Shown one piece after another: positions 7,653 through 16,970 of a stretch of DNA of 64,000 bases. The DNA is from Mycobacterium seoulense. Its GTDB lineage: Bacteria; Actinomycetota; Actinomycetes; Mycobacteriales; Mycobacteriaceae. The position numbers and the translations under genes are program-made. The notes beneath the pieces are model-generated. The model saw nothing but the letters and a program-made list of their open reading frames with translations, did not search any database and was not told the origin of the DNA. The DNA lies in the NCBI RefSeq assembly GCF_010731595.1, contig NZ_AP022582.1, positions 5,022,001 through 5,086,000 of the forward strand. The letters run 5' to 3'. The first letter of the stretch is position 1; the number at the start of each line of letters is the position of its first letter.

Positions 7653-8261
7653 ATGCGGAGGATCCTCCGCTTACCCGAGCGTAGCAGAAACGGAGGAACC
7701 TCCGGTTTGGCCGAGATCCGATCGGACGCCCGCCGCAACCGCGAGCGGCTGCTCGAGGTCGCGACGGCGGCGTTCGCCGCCGCGGAGGGGCGGTCGGTGT
7801 CGCTGGAGGCCATCGCGCGCGAGGCCGGCGTCGGGATAGGCACGCTTTACCGCCATTTCCCGAATCGGGAGGCGCTCGTCGAGGCGATCTACCGAGCCGA
7901 GCTCGCCGAAGTGGCCGCGGCCGCCGAACGGCAGCTCGAGCGGCATCCGCCCACGATCGCTCTGCGCCACTGGATGGACCGCTACGCCGCCTTCGTCGCT
8001 GCCAAGCGAGGAATGGCCGAGTCGCTGCACGCGATGTTCGACTCCGGTGCCATGCAGCCCAGCCAGACCCGCGACAGCATCGTGGGCGCCGTCGACCTGC
8101 TGTTGCGGGCCGGCGCCGACGATGGGAGCCTGCGCCCCGACGTGCGGGCCGACGACGTGGTGTCGAGCCTGATCGGCATCTTCCTGGCCAGCGGTTCGCC
8201 AGAGCAGACGGGCCGGATGCTCGACCTGCTGGTGGCGGGCATCTCTGCGCCTCGAACGTGA
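7653..8261 (+). CDS. TetR-family transcriptional regulator
   Basis: The N-terminal HTH is clear: RNRERLLEVATAAFAAAEGR followed by VSLEAIAREAGVGIGTLYRHFPNREALVEAIY, the canonical TetR recognition helix. The C-terminal ligand domain is all-helical with no assignable ligand. From ATG 7653 the protein has 202 residues. However, both operator palindromes would then fall in the coding region and the first 18 residues are poorly protein-like. TTG at 7707, with GGAGG 10 bases upstream, gives 184 residues and leaves the operators intergenic, so the true start may be 7707. It is transcribed divergently from the aldo/keto reductase operon, which it most likely represses. Confidence 0.87.
   Translation: MRRILRLPERSRNGGTSGLAEIRSDARRNRERLLEVATAAFAAAEGRSVSLEAIAREAGVGIGTLYRHFPNREALVEAIYRAELAEVAAAAERQLERHPPTIALRHWMDRYAAFVAAKRGMAESLHAMFDSGAMQPSQTRDSIVGAVDLLLRAGADDGSLRPDVRADDVVSSLIGIFLASGSPEQTGRMLDLLVAGISAPRT
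7656..7669. promoter_or_regulatory. Palindromic operator copy 1 (CGGAGG-N2-CCTCCG)
   Basis: CGGAGGATCCTCCG is a perfect palindrome, and one more base on each side also pairs (16 bases in all). The same half-sites recur at 7691-7704, 35 bases away. Both lie between the divergent aldo/keto reductase and TetR genes, the classic position for a TetR operator. The spacing of 35 bases is a little over three helical turns. Confidence 0.7.
7691..7704. promoter_or_regulatory. Palindromic operator copy 2 (CGGAGG-N2-CCTCCG)
   Basis: CGGAGGAACCTCCG repeats the half-sites of copy 1 exactly, with AA instead of AT in the centre. Its left half also supplies a GGAGG ribosome-binding sequence about 10 bases before an in-frame TTG at 7707 of the TetR gene, so binding here could block both transcription and translation. 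Confidence 0.7.
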
Positions 8262-8344
8262 AGCTCGCCGCGCGCCCCGCCAGCCGGGCGCTGGTTCACG
8301 AGTGCCCGATGAGCCGGGCGCTCGGCCAAGGCAAGGCCGGGCCG

Positions 8345-9946
8345 CTAGCCGACGGCGCGCTCGGCGCCCTCCCAGAACTGCGCGCGCACGGCCTTCTTGT
8401 CGGGCTTGCCCAGCGCGGTCACGGGGACGGACTCGACGACGATCACCTGCTTGGGCGACTGCACCGAACCCTTGCGCTCCTTGACCGCGGCCTGGATCTC
8501 GACGGTCACCCGTGCCACCGACTCCTCGTCGGATGGATGGTCGGGTCGCAGGACGATCACTGCGGTGACGGCTTCGCCCCACTTCTCGTCCGGCGTACCG
8601 ATAACACACACCTGCGCGACGGCCGGATGCTCGGCGACGACGTCCTCCACCTCGCGCGGGAACACGTTGAACCCGCCGGTGACGATCATGTCCTTGACCC
8701 GGTCGACGATGAACCAGAAGCCGTCCTCGTCCTCGCGGGCCATGTCACCGGTGTGCAGCCAGCCGTCTTTGAACGTCTTGGCCGTCTCCTCCGGCAGATT
8801 CCAGTACCCGCCGCTCAGGAGCGGCCCGGACACGCAGATCTCGCCGACCTCGCCCTGCGGCACCGGCTCACCATCGGCCCCCAGCAGTGCCGTGCGGGCG
8901 AACAGGGTAGGCCGCCCACAGGAGGTGAGCCGCTTCTCGTCGTGATCCTTCTTTGCCAGGTAGGAGATCACCATCGGGGCCTCGGACTGCCCGTAGTACT
9001 GGGCGAAGATCGGCCCGAAGCGCCGGATGGCCTCGGCCAACCGCACCGGGTTCATCGCCGAGGCGCCGTAATAGACGGTCTCCAACGAGGACAGGTCACG
9101 GGTGTGCGAATCGGGGTGGTCCATCAGCGCGTAGATCATCGACGGCACCAGCATGGTGGCGGTGATCTTCTGTTCCTCGATCACCCGCAGCACCTCGGCC
9201 GGGTCGAACTTGGTCAGCACGACCAGCTCGCCGCCCTTGACGATCGTCGGCACGAAGAACGCCGCCCCGGCGTGCGACAGCGGGGTGCACATCAGGAAAC
9301 GCGGGTTTTCCGGCCATTCCCATTCGGCGAGCTGGATCGTGGTCATCGTGGTGATCGACTGCGCGGTGCCCAGCACACCCTTGGGCTTGCCGGTCGTGCC
9401 GCCGGTGTAGGCCATCCCGCCGATGTGATCAGGCGGAAGGTCGGCCGCCACCAACGGCTTTGGCGGATACTTCGCGGCCTCGGCGACGAGATCCACCGCG
9501 GAATCGCCCAACGCTTCGGGGGCCGGGCCGATAGTCAGGACCTGCTTGAGGGCGGGCACCTTCTCCAGCAGGCCCAGCGCCCGCTCGACGAACATCGGGT
9601 TGGGATCGATGATCAGCGACGTCACGCCGGCGTCGCCCAGCACGTAGGCGTGGTCGTCGAGGGAGCCCAGAGGGTGCAGTGCCACGCGCCGGTAACCCTG
9701 GGTCTGGCCGGCGCCGATGATCATCAGCACCTCGGGCCGGTTCAGCGACAGCAGCCCGACGGTAGCGCCGGTGCCCGCGCCGAGCGCCTCGAAAGCCTGA
9801 ATGTACTGGCTGATGCGCTCGGCGAGCTGACCACCGGTCAACGTGGTGTCGCCGAGATGCAGCACCGGCTTGTCCTTGTTGCGCTTGAGCGCACCGACCG
9901 TCAGGTGTCCGGAATGAATGGGATGGCGCAGCAGATCGTCACTCAT
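8345..9946 (-). CDS. fadD8: Acyl-CoA synthetase FadD8
   Basis: A 533-residue adenylate-forming enzyme expected to activate a carboxylic acid with ATP and CoA. Motifs in order are MAYTGGTTGKPKGVLG (P-loop-like A3), YYGQSEAPM (A5), GWLHTGDMARED (A7), KDMIVTGGFNVFPREVEDV (A8) and a C-terminal VTALGKPDKKAVR with the catalytic Lys. It starts at ATG 9946 and is convergent with the TetR gene. Position next to the Rv0552-like amidohydrolase matches Rv0551c. The acyl substrate is not known from sequence. Confidence 0.9.
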   Translation of the reverse strand: MSDDLLRHPIHSGHLTVGALKRNKDKPVLHLGDTTLTGGQLAERISQYIQAFEALGAGTGATVGLLSLNRPEVLMIIGAGQTQGYRRVALHPLGSLDDHAYVLGDAGVTSLIIDPNPMFVERALGLLEKVPALKQVLTIGPAPEALGDSAVDLVAEAAKYPPKPLVAADLPPDHIGGMAYTGGTTGKPKGVLGTAQSITTMTTIQLAEWEWPENPRFLMCTPLSHAGAAFFVPTIVKGGELVVLTKFDPAEVLRVIEEQKITATMLVPSMIYALMDHPDSHTRDLSSLETVYYGASAMNPVRLAEAIRRFGPIFAQYYGQSEAPMVISYLAKKDHDEKRLTSCGRPTLFARTALLGADGEPVPQGEVGEICVSGPLLSGGYWNLPEETAKTFKDGWLHTGDMAREDEDGFWFIVDRVKDMIVTGGFNVFPREVEDVVAEHPAVAQVCVIGTPDEKWGEAVTAVIVLRPDHPSDEESVARVTVEIQAAVKERKGSVQSPKQVIVVESVPVTALGKPDKKAVRAQFWEGAERAVG

Positions 9947-10012
9947 GGGGCAAGACTAGAACGTGTTGCAATTCGGGTGACCCGGACCCTCGGACCACTA
10001 GCATCCCAGCCT

Positions 10013-11617
10013 ATGGCCCCCGCAGATCTCGTCGTCAACGGAACCGTACTGACCGTGGACGAGAATCGGCCCACGGCCGAAGCGCTCGCCGTCACCGACG
10101 GCAGGATCGTCGCCGTCGGCAGCCGCTCCGATGTCGCCGACCACATCGGCCCGGACACCGAAACGATCGACATCGGCGACGGCTGCGTCATGCCGGGATT
10201 CGTCGAGGCGCACGGACATCCCCTGATGGAGGCGATCGCGCTCTCGGACCGGATCGTCGACATCCGGCCCGTCACTGTCCGCAATCCCACCCAGGTGGTC
10301 GACATCATTCGGGGCGAGGCCGCGCGCCGGGGACCCGAAGGCGCCTACCTCAATGGCTGGGACGCCCTGCTGCAGCCCGGCCTGCCCGACCCCACTCTGA
10401 GTTGGCTGGACGAGATCGCCCAAGACGGCCCGCTGGTCATCATCCACAACTCCGGCCACAAGGCCTACTTCAACTCGCGCGCCGCGGAAATCAACGGGCT
10501 CACGCGCGACACCCCCGACCCCAAAGGGGCCAAGTACGGCCGCACCGCCGAAGGTGAGCTCGACGGCACGGCCGAGGAGATCGGTGCCGTGTTCCCGCTG
10601 CTGGGCGGCGCGGTTCAGGGCGGCACCTATCCGGACATGTTGCGCGCCGAGTGCGCCCGGCTGAACCGTGCCGGCCTGACCACGTGTTCGGAGATGGCCT
10701 TCGACCCGAAGTTCAAGCCGCTGGTCGAGCAGCTGCGCAAGGACCTGACGGTGCGGCTGCGCACCTACGAGGTCTCCAACGCGCAGATGTCCACCGATGC
10801 CAGCCCGGGCGAGGGCGACGACATGCTGCGCCAGGTCGGTATCAAGATCTGGGTGGACGGCTCGCCGTGGATCGGCAACATCGCGTTGTCGTTTCCATAC
10901 CTGGACACCGCCGCCACCCGCTCGGCCGGCATCACGCCCGGTTCCTGTGGCTGCGCCAACTACACCCGCGAGCAGCTCGCCGAGATCGTCGGCGCATACC
11001 TGCCGCGGGGCTGGCAGATGGCCTGCCACGTGCAGGGCGACGCGGGCGTCGACACCATCCTGGACGTGTACGAAGAAGCCCTGCGCCAGCACCCGCGCCC
11101 CGACCACCGGCTGCGGCTCGAGCACGTCGGCGCCATCCGGCCCGAGCAGCTGCAGCGCGCCGCCGACCTCGGGGTCACCTGCAGCATCTTCGTCGACCAG
11201 CTCCATTACTGGGGCGACATCCTCGTCGACGGCCTGTTCGGGCCCGAGCGCGGATCCCATTGGATGCCGGCGGGTTCCGCCGTGGCCACCGGGATGCGCA
11301 TCTCGCTGCACAACGACCCCCCGGTCACGCCCGAGGAGCCGCTGCGCAACATCAGCGTCGCCGTCACCCGCACGGCGCCCAGCGGCCGGGTGCTGGCGCC
11401 CGAGGAACGCTTGACGGTCGAGCAGGCGATCCGCGCGCAGACCATCGACGCGGCCTGGCAGTTGTTCGCCGACGACGTGACCGGCTCGCTGGAGGTGGGC
11501 AAGTACGCCGACCTGGTGGTGCTGTCGGCCGACCCGCGAACGGTGCCGCCCGGGCAGATCGCCGACCTCGAGGTGCGTGCGACGTTCCTGGCGGGCCGCC
11601 AGGTCTACGGCCGGTGA
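10013..11617 (+). CDS. Amidohydrolase family protein, YtcJ-like (Rv0552-like)
   Basis: A 534-residue metal-dependent hydrolase, exactly the length I recall for Rv0552. The amino end has the small beta-sandwich DLVVNGTVLTVDENRPTAEAL and then the metal-site motif PGFVEAHGHPLMEA with the HxH pair. Further ligands appear in CHVQGDAG and RLEHVG, and the domain closes with the SLEVGKYADLVVLSADPRT strand seen in YtcJ-type amidohydrolases. Substrate is unknown. Its stop overlaps the GTG start of menC (GTGA), so it belongs to the same operon as menC, bpoC and menD. Confidence 0.85.
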   Translation: MAPADLVVNGTVLTVDENRPTAEALAVTDGRIVAVGSRSDVADHIGPDTETIDIGDGCVMPGFVEAHGHPLMEAIALSDRIVDIRPVTVRNPTQVVDIIRGEAARRGPEGAYLNGWDALLQPGLPDPTLSWLDEIAQDGPLVIIHNSGHKAYFNSRAAEINGLTRDTPDPKGAKYGRTAEGELDGTAEEIGAVFPLLGGAVQGGTYPDMLRAECARLNRAGLTTCSEMAFDPKFKPLVEQLRKDLTVRLRTYEVSNAQMSTDASPGEGDDMLRQVGIKIWVDGSPWIGNIALSFPYLDTAATRSAGITPGSCGCANYTREQLAEIVGAYLPRGWQMACHVQGDAGVDTILDVYEEALRQHPRPDHRLRLEHVGAIRPEQLQRAADLGVTCSIFVDQLHYWGDILVDGLFGPERGSHWMPAGSAVATGMRISLHNDPPVTPEEPLRNISVAVTRTAPSGRVLAPEERLTVEQAIRAQTIDAAWQLFADDVTGSLEVGKYADLVVLSADPRTVPPGQIADLEVRATFLAGRQVYGR

Positions 11618-12585
11618 CGCCGACGCTGCGGGACCTGCTCGACCGGCTGCACGTGGTCGCGCTGCCGATGCGGGTGCGCTTCCGCGGCATCACCACCCGG
11701 GAGGTCGCCCTCATCGAGGGGCCCGCGGGCTGGGGGGAGTTCGGGGCGTTCCCCGAATACGCGCCGCCGGAGGCCGCGCACTGGCTGGCGTCGGCCGTCG
11801 AGGCCGCCTACCACCGCCCGCCGCCGCCCCGGCGCGACCGCATCCCGATCAACGCCACCGTGCCGGCCGTCGACGCCGCCCGGGTGGGCGAGGTGCTGGC
11901 CCGGTTTCCGGGGACCCGCACGGCCAAGGTGAAGGTCGCCGAGCCCGGCCAGACGCTGGCCGACGACGTCGACCGCGTCAACGCCGTGCGCGAACTCGTG
12001 CCGACCGTGCGGGTGGACGCCAACGGCGGCTGGAGCGTCGAGCAGGCGGTGCGGGCGACGGCCGCCCTGACCGCCGACGGCCCGCTGGAATACCTCGAAC
12101 AACCCTGCGCGACCGTCGACGAACTGGCGGCCCTGCGCCGGCGGGTCGACGTGCCGATCGCCGCCGACGAGAGCATCCGCAAGGCCGACGACCCGCTCGC
12201 CGTCGTCCGCGCCCGCGCCGCCGACATCGCCGTGCTGAAAGTCGCTCCGTTGGGCGGCGTTTCGGCCCTGCTGTCGATCGCCGCGCAGATCGACATCCCG
12301 GTCGTGGTCTCCAGCGCGATCGACTCCGCGGTGGGAATCGCCGCGGGGCTGGCCGCCGCGGCCGCCCTGCCGGTGTTGGACCACGCCTGCGGGCTGGGCA
12401 CCGGCGGGCTGTTCGTCCACGACGTCGCCGAGGTCGCCCCGCCCGTCGAGGGCGCCCTGGCGGTCGGGCCGGTCACGCCCGATGCGGCGCGGCTGCGGGC
12501 CCTCGCCGCGCCCCCGGAGCGGCGGCAGTGGTGGATCGACCGGGTCGAGGCCTGCCACCGGTTCCTTGTACCGTCGTCCGGGTGA
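11614..12585 (+). CDS. menC: o-succinylbenzoate synthase MenC
   Basis: MenC is an enolase-superfamily dehydratase that makes o-succinylbenzoate from SHCHC. The 323-residue protein shows the general base in TAKVKVAE (KxK), metal ligands in RVDANGGW, LEYLEQPC and IAADES, and the second lysine in VLKVAPLGG. The start is GTG 11614, overlapping the upstream amidohydrolase stop by GTGA, and its own stop overlaps bpoC the same way. This overlapping chain points to one transcript with coupled translation. Confidence 0.93.
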   Translation: MTPTLRDLLDRLHVVALPMRVRFRGITTREVALIEGPAGWGEFGAFPEYAPPEAAHWLASAVEAAYHRPPPPRRDRIPINATVPAVDAARVGEVLARFPGTRTAKVKVAEPGQTLADDVDRVNAVRELVPTVRVDANGGWSVEQAVRATAALTADGPLEYLEQPCATVDELAALRRRVDVPIAADESIRKADDPLAVVRARAADIAVLKVAPLGGVSALLSIAAQIDIPVVVSSAIDSAVGIAAGLAAAAALPVLDHACGLGTGGLFVHDVAEVAPPVEGALAVGPVTPDAARLRALAAPPERRQWWIDRVEACHRFLVPSSG

Positions 12586-13364
12586 TCAACCTGGCTTACG
12601 ACGACCGCGGCTCGGGTGAGCCGGTGGTGTTCATCAGCGGTCACGGCGGCGCCGGTCGGACCTGGCACCCGTATCAGGTTCCCGCGTTCCTGGCGGCCGG
12701 TTACCGCGTCATCACCTTCGACAATCGCGGGATCGGCGCCACCGAGAACGCGCAGGGCTTCACCACCCAGACGATGGTGTCCGACACCGCGGCGCTGATC
12801 GAAGGGCTCAACGCCGCTCCGGCCCGCATCGTAGGGATGTCGATGGGTGGGTTCATCGCCCAGGAGCTCATGCTCGCCCGGCCCGAACTCGTCAGTTCCG
12901 CGGTGTTGATGGGCACCCGGGGCCGCATGGACAAGACTCGCGAGTTCTTCCGCGACGCCGAGGCCGAGCTGGCCGACGCCGGCATCCAGCTGCCGAGCTC
13001 ATACGAGGCGAAAATCCGCCTGCTGGAAAACTTTTCGCACAAAACGCTCAACGACGACGTCGCGGTCGCGGACTGGATCGCGATGTTCTCCATGTGGCCG
13101 GTCAAGTCCACCCCGGGCATGCGTTGCCAGCTGGACATCGCCCCGTACACCAACCGGTTGCCGGCCTACCGCAGCATCGCGACGCCGGTCCTGGTGATCG
13201 GCTTCTCCGACGACGTGTTGACGCCCCCCTACCTGGGGCGTGAGGTCGCCGACGCGCTGCCCAACGGCCGGTACGTGCAGATCGCCGACGCCGGCCACCT
13301 CGGCTTTTTCGAGCGCCCGGACGCCGTCAACGAGGCGGCGCTGAAGTTCTTCGCCAGCAACTAG
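12582..13364 (+). CDS. bpoC: Alpha/beta hydrolase BpoC (possible MenH-like role)
   Basis: A 260-residue alpha/beta-hydrolase with the oxyanion segment FISGHGGAGRTW, nucleophile elbow VGMSMGGFIA, acid residue in VIGFSDDVLTPP and His in DAGHLGFFERP. The ortholog Rv0554 is named BpoC, a putative non-haem peroxidase. Its position between menC and menD raises the possibility that it performs the MenH step (SHCHC synthase), which this cluster otherwise lacks. Start is GTG 12582 in a GTGA overlap with menC. Confidence 0.88.
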   Translation: MINLAYDDRGSGEPVVFISGHGGAGRTWHPYQVPAFLAAGYRVITFDNRGIGATENAQGFTTQTMVSDTAALIEGLNAAPARIVGMSMGGFIAQELMLARPELVSSAVLMGTRGRMDKTREFFRDAEAELADAGIQLPSSYEAKIRLLENFSHKTLNDDVAVADWIAMFSMWPVKSTPGMRCQLDIAPYTNRLPAYRSIATPVLVIGFSDDVLTPPYLGREVADALPNGRYVQIADAGHLGFFERPDAVNEAALKFFASN

Positions 13365-13392
13365 TTCTTTCGGGTTGTGACAGGCTGTAGGA

Positions 13393-15018
13393 GTGAACCC
13401 CTCGACGACGCAGGCCCGGGTCGTCGTTGACGAGCTGATTCGCGGCGGCGTCCGCGACGTGGTGCTGTGCCCCGGGTCGCGGAACGCGCCGCTGGCGTTC
13501 GCGCTGCAGGACGCCGACCAATCCGGCCGGATCCGGCTGCACGTCCGCATCGACGAGCGCACCGCCGGTTACCTGGCCATCGGACTGGCCATCGCCGCCG
13601 GCGCGCCGGTGTGCGTCGCGATGACGTCCGGCACCGCCGTGGCCAACCTCGGGCCGGCCGTGGTGGAGGCCAACTACGCGCGGGTGCCGCTCATCGTGCT
13701 GTCCGCCAACCGGCCCTACGAGATGCTGGGCACCGGCGCCAACCAGACCATGGAGCAGCTGGGCTACTTCGGCACCCAGGTCCGCGCCGCCATCAGCCTG
13801 GGCCTGGCCGAGGACGCCCCCGAGCGGCTGGACGCCCTGAACGCCACCTGGCGCTCGGCCACGTGCCGGGTCCTGGCCGCCGCCACGGGATCTCGCACCG
13901 CCAACGCCGGCCCCGTGCAATTCGACATCCCGCTGCGCGAACCGCTGGTGCCCGGCCCCGAGCCGCACGGCGCCGCGGCCCCGCAGGGCCGGCCCGGCGG
14001 CCGGCCGTGGACCTACACCCCGCCGGTCATGTTCGACCAGCCACTGGACATCGACCTGACGCCCGACACCATCGTCATCGCCGGACACGGCGCGGGCGCG
14101 CAGCCCAACCTCGCGGAGTTGCCGACGGTCGCCGAGCCGACGGCGCCCGCCCCCACGAACCCGCTGCACCCGCTGGCCCTGCCGCTGCTGCGCCCCAAGC
14201 AGGTGATCATGCTCGGCCGCCCGACCCTGCACCGGCCGGTGTCGGCGCTGCTCGCCGACCCCCAGGTGCCGGTGTACGCGTTGACCACCGGACCGCGCTG
14301 GCCCGACGTCTCGGGCAACTCCCAGGCCACCGGCACGCGGGCGGTCACCACCGGCACCCCGAATCCGGCCTGGCTGAAGCGCTGCGCGGAGGTCAACCGG
14401 CACGCGAACGAGGCGGTGCGCGGCCAGCTCGAGGCGCACCCGCTCACCACCGGTCTGCACGTCGCGGCGGCGGTGGCCGACGCGCTGCGGCCCGGCGACC
14501 AGCTGGTACTCGGCGCGTCCAACCCGGTCCGCGACGCGGCGCTGGTCGGCCTGGACACCCACGGCATCCGGGTGCGCTCCAACCGCGGTGTGGCCGGCAT
14601 CGACGGCACCGTCTCCACCGCGATCGGGGCCGCCCTGGCCCACGAGGGGCGCACCGTCGCACTGATCGGCGACCTGACGTTCGTCCACGACAGCTCCGGG
14701 CTACTGATCGGCCCCACCGAGCCGACGCCGCGCCGGCTGACCATCGTGGTCTCCAACGACAACGGCGGTGGCATCTTCGAACTGCTCGAGCAGGGCGACC
14801 CGCGGTTCTCCGACGTGTCGTCGCGAATCTTCGGCACACCGCACGACGTCGACGTCGGCGCGCTGTGCCGCGCCTATCACGTCGAGAGCAGGCAGATCGA
14901 GGTCGACCAACTCAGCGCGGCCCTCGACGAGCCCGCGGCCGGCATGCGGGTGCTCGAGGTCAAGGCCGACCGCTCCTCGCTGCGCCAGCTGCACGCCGCC
15001 ATCAAGGCGTCCCTGTGA
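13393..15018 (+). CDS. menD: SEPHCHC synthase MenD
   Basis: A 541-residue ThDP-dependent enzyme that joins isochorismate and 2-oxoglutarate in the first committed menaquinone step. The PYR domain is recognised by [15 protein letters not shown] and [13 protein letters not shown], where the glutamate that activates ThDP lies. The C-terminal PP domain has [15 protein letters not shown] and [14 protein letters not shown], the GD...NNGG ThDP/Mg site. Start is GTG 13393, only 28 bases after bpoC. In M. tuberculosis MenD is allosterically inhibited by the downstream intermediate DHNA, and the basic residues for that cannot be judged here. Confidence 0.94.
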   Translation: MNPSTTQARVVVDELIRGGVRDVVLCPGSRNAPLAFALQDADQSGRIRLHVRIDERTAGYLAIGLAIAAGAPVCVAMTSGTAVANLGPAVVEANYARVPLIVLSANRPYEMLGTGANQTMEQLGYFGTQVRAAISLGLAEDAPERLDALNATWRSATCRVLAAATGSRTANAGPVQFDIPLREPLVPGPEPHGAAAPQGRPGGRPWTYTPPVMFDQPLDIDLTPDTIVIAGHGAGAQPNLAELPTVAEPTAPAPTNPLHPLALPLLRPKQVIMLGRPTLHRPVSALLADPQVPVYALTTGPRWPDVSGNSQATGTRAVTTGTPNPAWLKRCAEVNRHANEAVRGQLEAHPLTTGLHVAAAVADALRPGDQLVLGASNPVRDAALVGLDTHGIRVRSNRGVAGIDGTVSTAIGAALAHEGRTVALIGDLTFVHDSSGLLIGPTEPTPRRLTIVVSNDNGGGIFELLEQGDPRFSDVSSRIFGTPHDVDVGALCRAYHVESRQIEVDQLSAALDEPAAGMRVLEVKADRSSLRQLHAAIKASL

Positions 15019-15557
15019 GGATCCGGAACTACCCGAAAAGGGTGCTCCACATACTCATTCACGGCCGCAGCGACCACCCGCCGCACACCCCCTCCCGGAT
15101 TGCGTTGCGCTGGGCCCGCATCGCGGTGCTCATCGTGACCGGCCTGGTGACGTTGCAGTCGATCCTGCTGGTCGCCGGGGCCTGGCGCGACGACCTTGCG
15201 ATTCGACACAACATGGGGGTGGCGCAGGCCGAGGTGCTCAGCGCCGGGCCGCGGCGCTCCACCATCGAATTCGTCACACCCGAGCGGGTCACCTATCGCC
15301 CCGAGCTCGGCGTGCTGTACCCGTCACATCTGGCCACCGGGATGCGGATCTACGTCGAATACAACAAGAACGACCCCAATCTGGTTCGCGTGCAACACCG
15401 CAATGCCGGGCTGGCGATCATCCCGGCCGGGTCCATCGCGGTGGTGTGCTGGCTGGCGGCGACGGTGCTGCTGATCGGGCTGGCGGTGCTGGACAGGCTG
15501 CTGGATCGGCGCACCGACGCTGCCGACCAGCAGATTTCGCGCGACGTATGCCCCTAG
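15015..15557 (+). CDS. Two-TM membrane protein (Rv0556-like, DUF3592-type)
   Basis: A 180-residue protein whose GTG start overlaps the menD stop (GTGA). It has an N-terminal basic segment, one membrane helix at about residues 36-58, an extracytoplasmic beta-rich domain with [22 protein letters not shown], and a second helix at about residues 133-160 before a charged tail. The domain resembles DUF3592. It follows menD as Rv0556 does. No enzymatic function can be assigned. Confidence 0.8.
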   Translation: MRIRNYPKRVLHILIHGRSDHPPHTPSRIALRWARIAVLIVTGLVTLQSILLVAGAWRDDLAIRHNMGVAQAEVLSAGPRRSTIEFVTPERVTYRPELGVLYPSHLATGMRIYVEYNKNDPNLVRVQHRNAGLAIIPAGSIAVVCWLAATVLLIGLAVLDRLLDRRTDAADQQISRDVCP

Positions 15558-15595
15558 GAAACCTTCTCGAAAGTCGGTGCTGACACCGTGGTGTT

Positions 15596-16750
15596 GTGCG
15601 CGTTGCCATCGTCGCCGAATCGTTCCTGCCGGAAGTCAACGGTGTCAGCAACTCGGTGATCCGGGTGCTCGAGCACCTGCGCCGGACCGGTCACGAAGCC
15701 CTCGTCATCGCCCCGGACACCCCGCCCGGTGCGCCCCCCGCGGATCGCGTCTACGACGGAATCCGCGTGCATCGGGTGCCGTCGCGGATGTTTCCCAAGG
15801 TGACCACACTGCCGCTCGGTGTGCCGATGCCCCGGATGGTCAAGGTGCTGCGCGGATTCGACCCGCACGTCGTGCATTTGGCCTCGCCGGCGTTGTTGGG
15901 CTACGGCGGGGTGAAGGCGGCGCGGTGGCTGGGGGTGCCGACGGTCGCGGTGTATCAAACGGACGTACCGGGTTTCGCGGCGAGCTATGGCATTCCGATG
16001 ACGGCACGGGCCGCGTGGGCCTGGTTCCGCCATCTGCACAGCCTCGCCGACCGCACCCTGGCGCCGTCCAGCGTGACGATCGAATCGCTTGTCGCGCACG
16101 GCTTCCCCCGGGTACACCACTGGGCACGGGGGGTCGACGTGCTCCGGTTCGCGCCATCGGCGCGTGACGAGACGCTCAGGCGGCAATGGTCGCCCCAGGG
16201 CAAGCCGATCGTCGGCTTCGTGGGCCGGTTGGCGCCCGAGAAGCACGTCGAGCGGCTGATTCCGCTCGCGGCGCGGGACGCGATACAACTCGTGATCGTC
16301 GGTGACGGGGTGGACCGGAACAAGTTGCAAAAGGCAATGCCGACAGCGGTTTTCACCGGAGCTTTGTACGGTGACGAACTCGCGGCGGCGTACGCCAGCA
16401 TGGACGTCTTCGTGCATCCCGGCGAGCACGAGACGTTCTGCCAAGTCGTGCAGGAAGCGCTCGCGTCGGGGTTGCCGGTGATCGCCCCCGACGCCGGCGG
16501 CCCACGTGACCTCGTCACGCCGTGGCGCACCGGTTTGTTACTGGGCGTCGACGAGTTCGAGGCGAAGTTGCCCGCGGCCGTCGCCCATTTGATCGACGAA
16601 CGCCAGCGTTACGCGCTGGCCGCCCGGCGCAGCGTGCTCGGCCGCAGCTGGCCCGTCATCTGTGACGAGCTGCTCGGCCACTACGAGGCCGTGCTGTCGC
16701 CGTTTGCCCGCAGGCGGATGTTCGCCAAGCGGTACGCGCAGGGCCAGTGA
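15596..16750 (+). CDS. mgtA: GDP-mannose-dependent alpha-mannosyltransferase MgtA
   Basis: A 384-residue GT-B glycosyltransferase of family GT4. The amino domain begins [20 protein letters not shown], a typical acceptor-binding start. The donor domain has [15 protein letters not shown] and the EX7E motif in [21 protein letters not shown], with both glutamates present. The M. tuberculosis ortholog Rv0557 (first called PimB) mannosylates the glucuronosyl-diacylglycerol anchor of lipomannan-like glycolipids. Start is GTG 15596. In H37Rv the next gene is menG. Here 9.3 kb of other genes intervene. Confidence 0.9.
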   Translation: MRVAIVAESFLPEVNGVSNSVIRVLEHLRRTGHEALVIAPDTPPGAPPADRVYDGIRVHRVPSRMFPKVTTLPLGVPMPRMVKVLRGFDPHVVHLASPALLGYGGVKAARWLGVPTVAVYQTDVPGFAASYGIPMTARAAWAWFRHLHSLADRTLAPSSVTIESLVAHGFPRVHHWARGVDVLRFAPSARDETLRRQWSPQGKPIVGFVGRLAPEKHVERLIPLAARDAIQLVIVGDGVDRNKLQKAMPTAVFTGALYGDELAAAYASMDVFVHPGEHETFCQVVQEALASGLPVIAPDAGGPRDLVTPWRTGLLLGVDEFEAKLPAAVAHLIDERQRYALAARRSVLGRSWPVICDELLGHYEAVLSPFARRRMFAKRYAQGQ

Positions 16751-16970
16751 GCCAGCGATCGACCCAGCGCCGGCCCTCGCCGCGGGATGATTTGCTGTCG
16801 CATCTTGGCTGAACGCTTCTCGCGGCCGTGTGTCGCGCTCTAACATCCAAGTTTGGTGCCGGATCGGCGGGGCAAGGTCGGCGACTTGATCACCGGCTGC
16901 GTCGATGAATGGGCGATGCCGGCCAAGCTCTGAGTCGCAGGGCAGGATTGGCCTGATAGGAGGGGTCAGT

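Noticed and set aside
8258..10012. Plus-strand frame joined to the Rv0552-like amidohydrolase
   Set aside because: This 585-codon extension is antisense to fadD8. The protein proper begins at ATG 10013 and has the known length of Rv0552.
13327..14688. 453-codon reading frame on the minus strand
   Set aside because: Antisense to menD, whose motifs are complete; no family resemblance.
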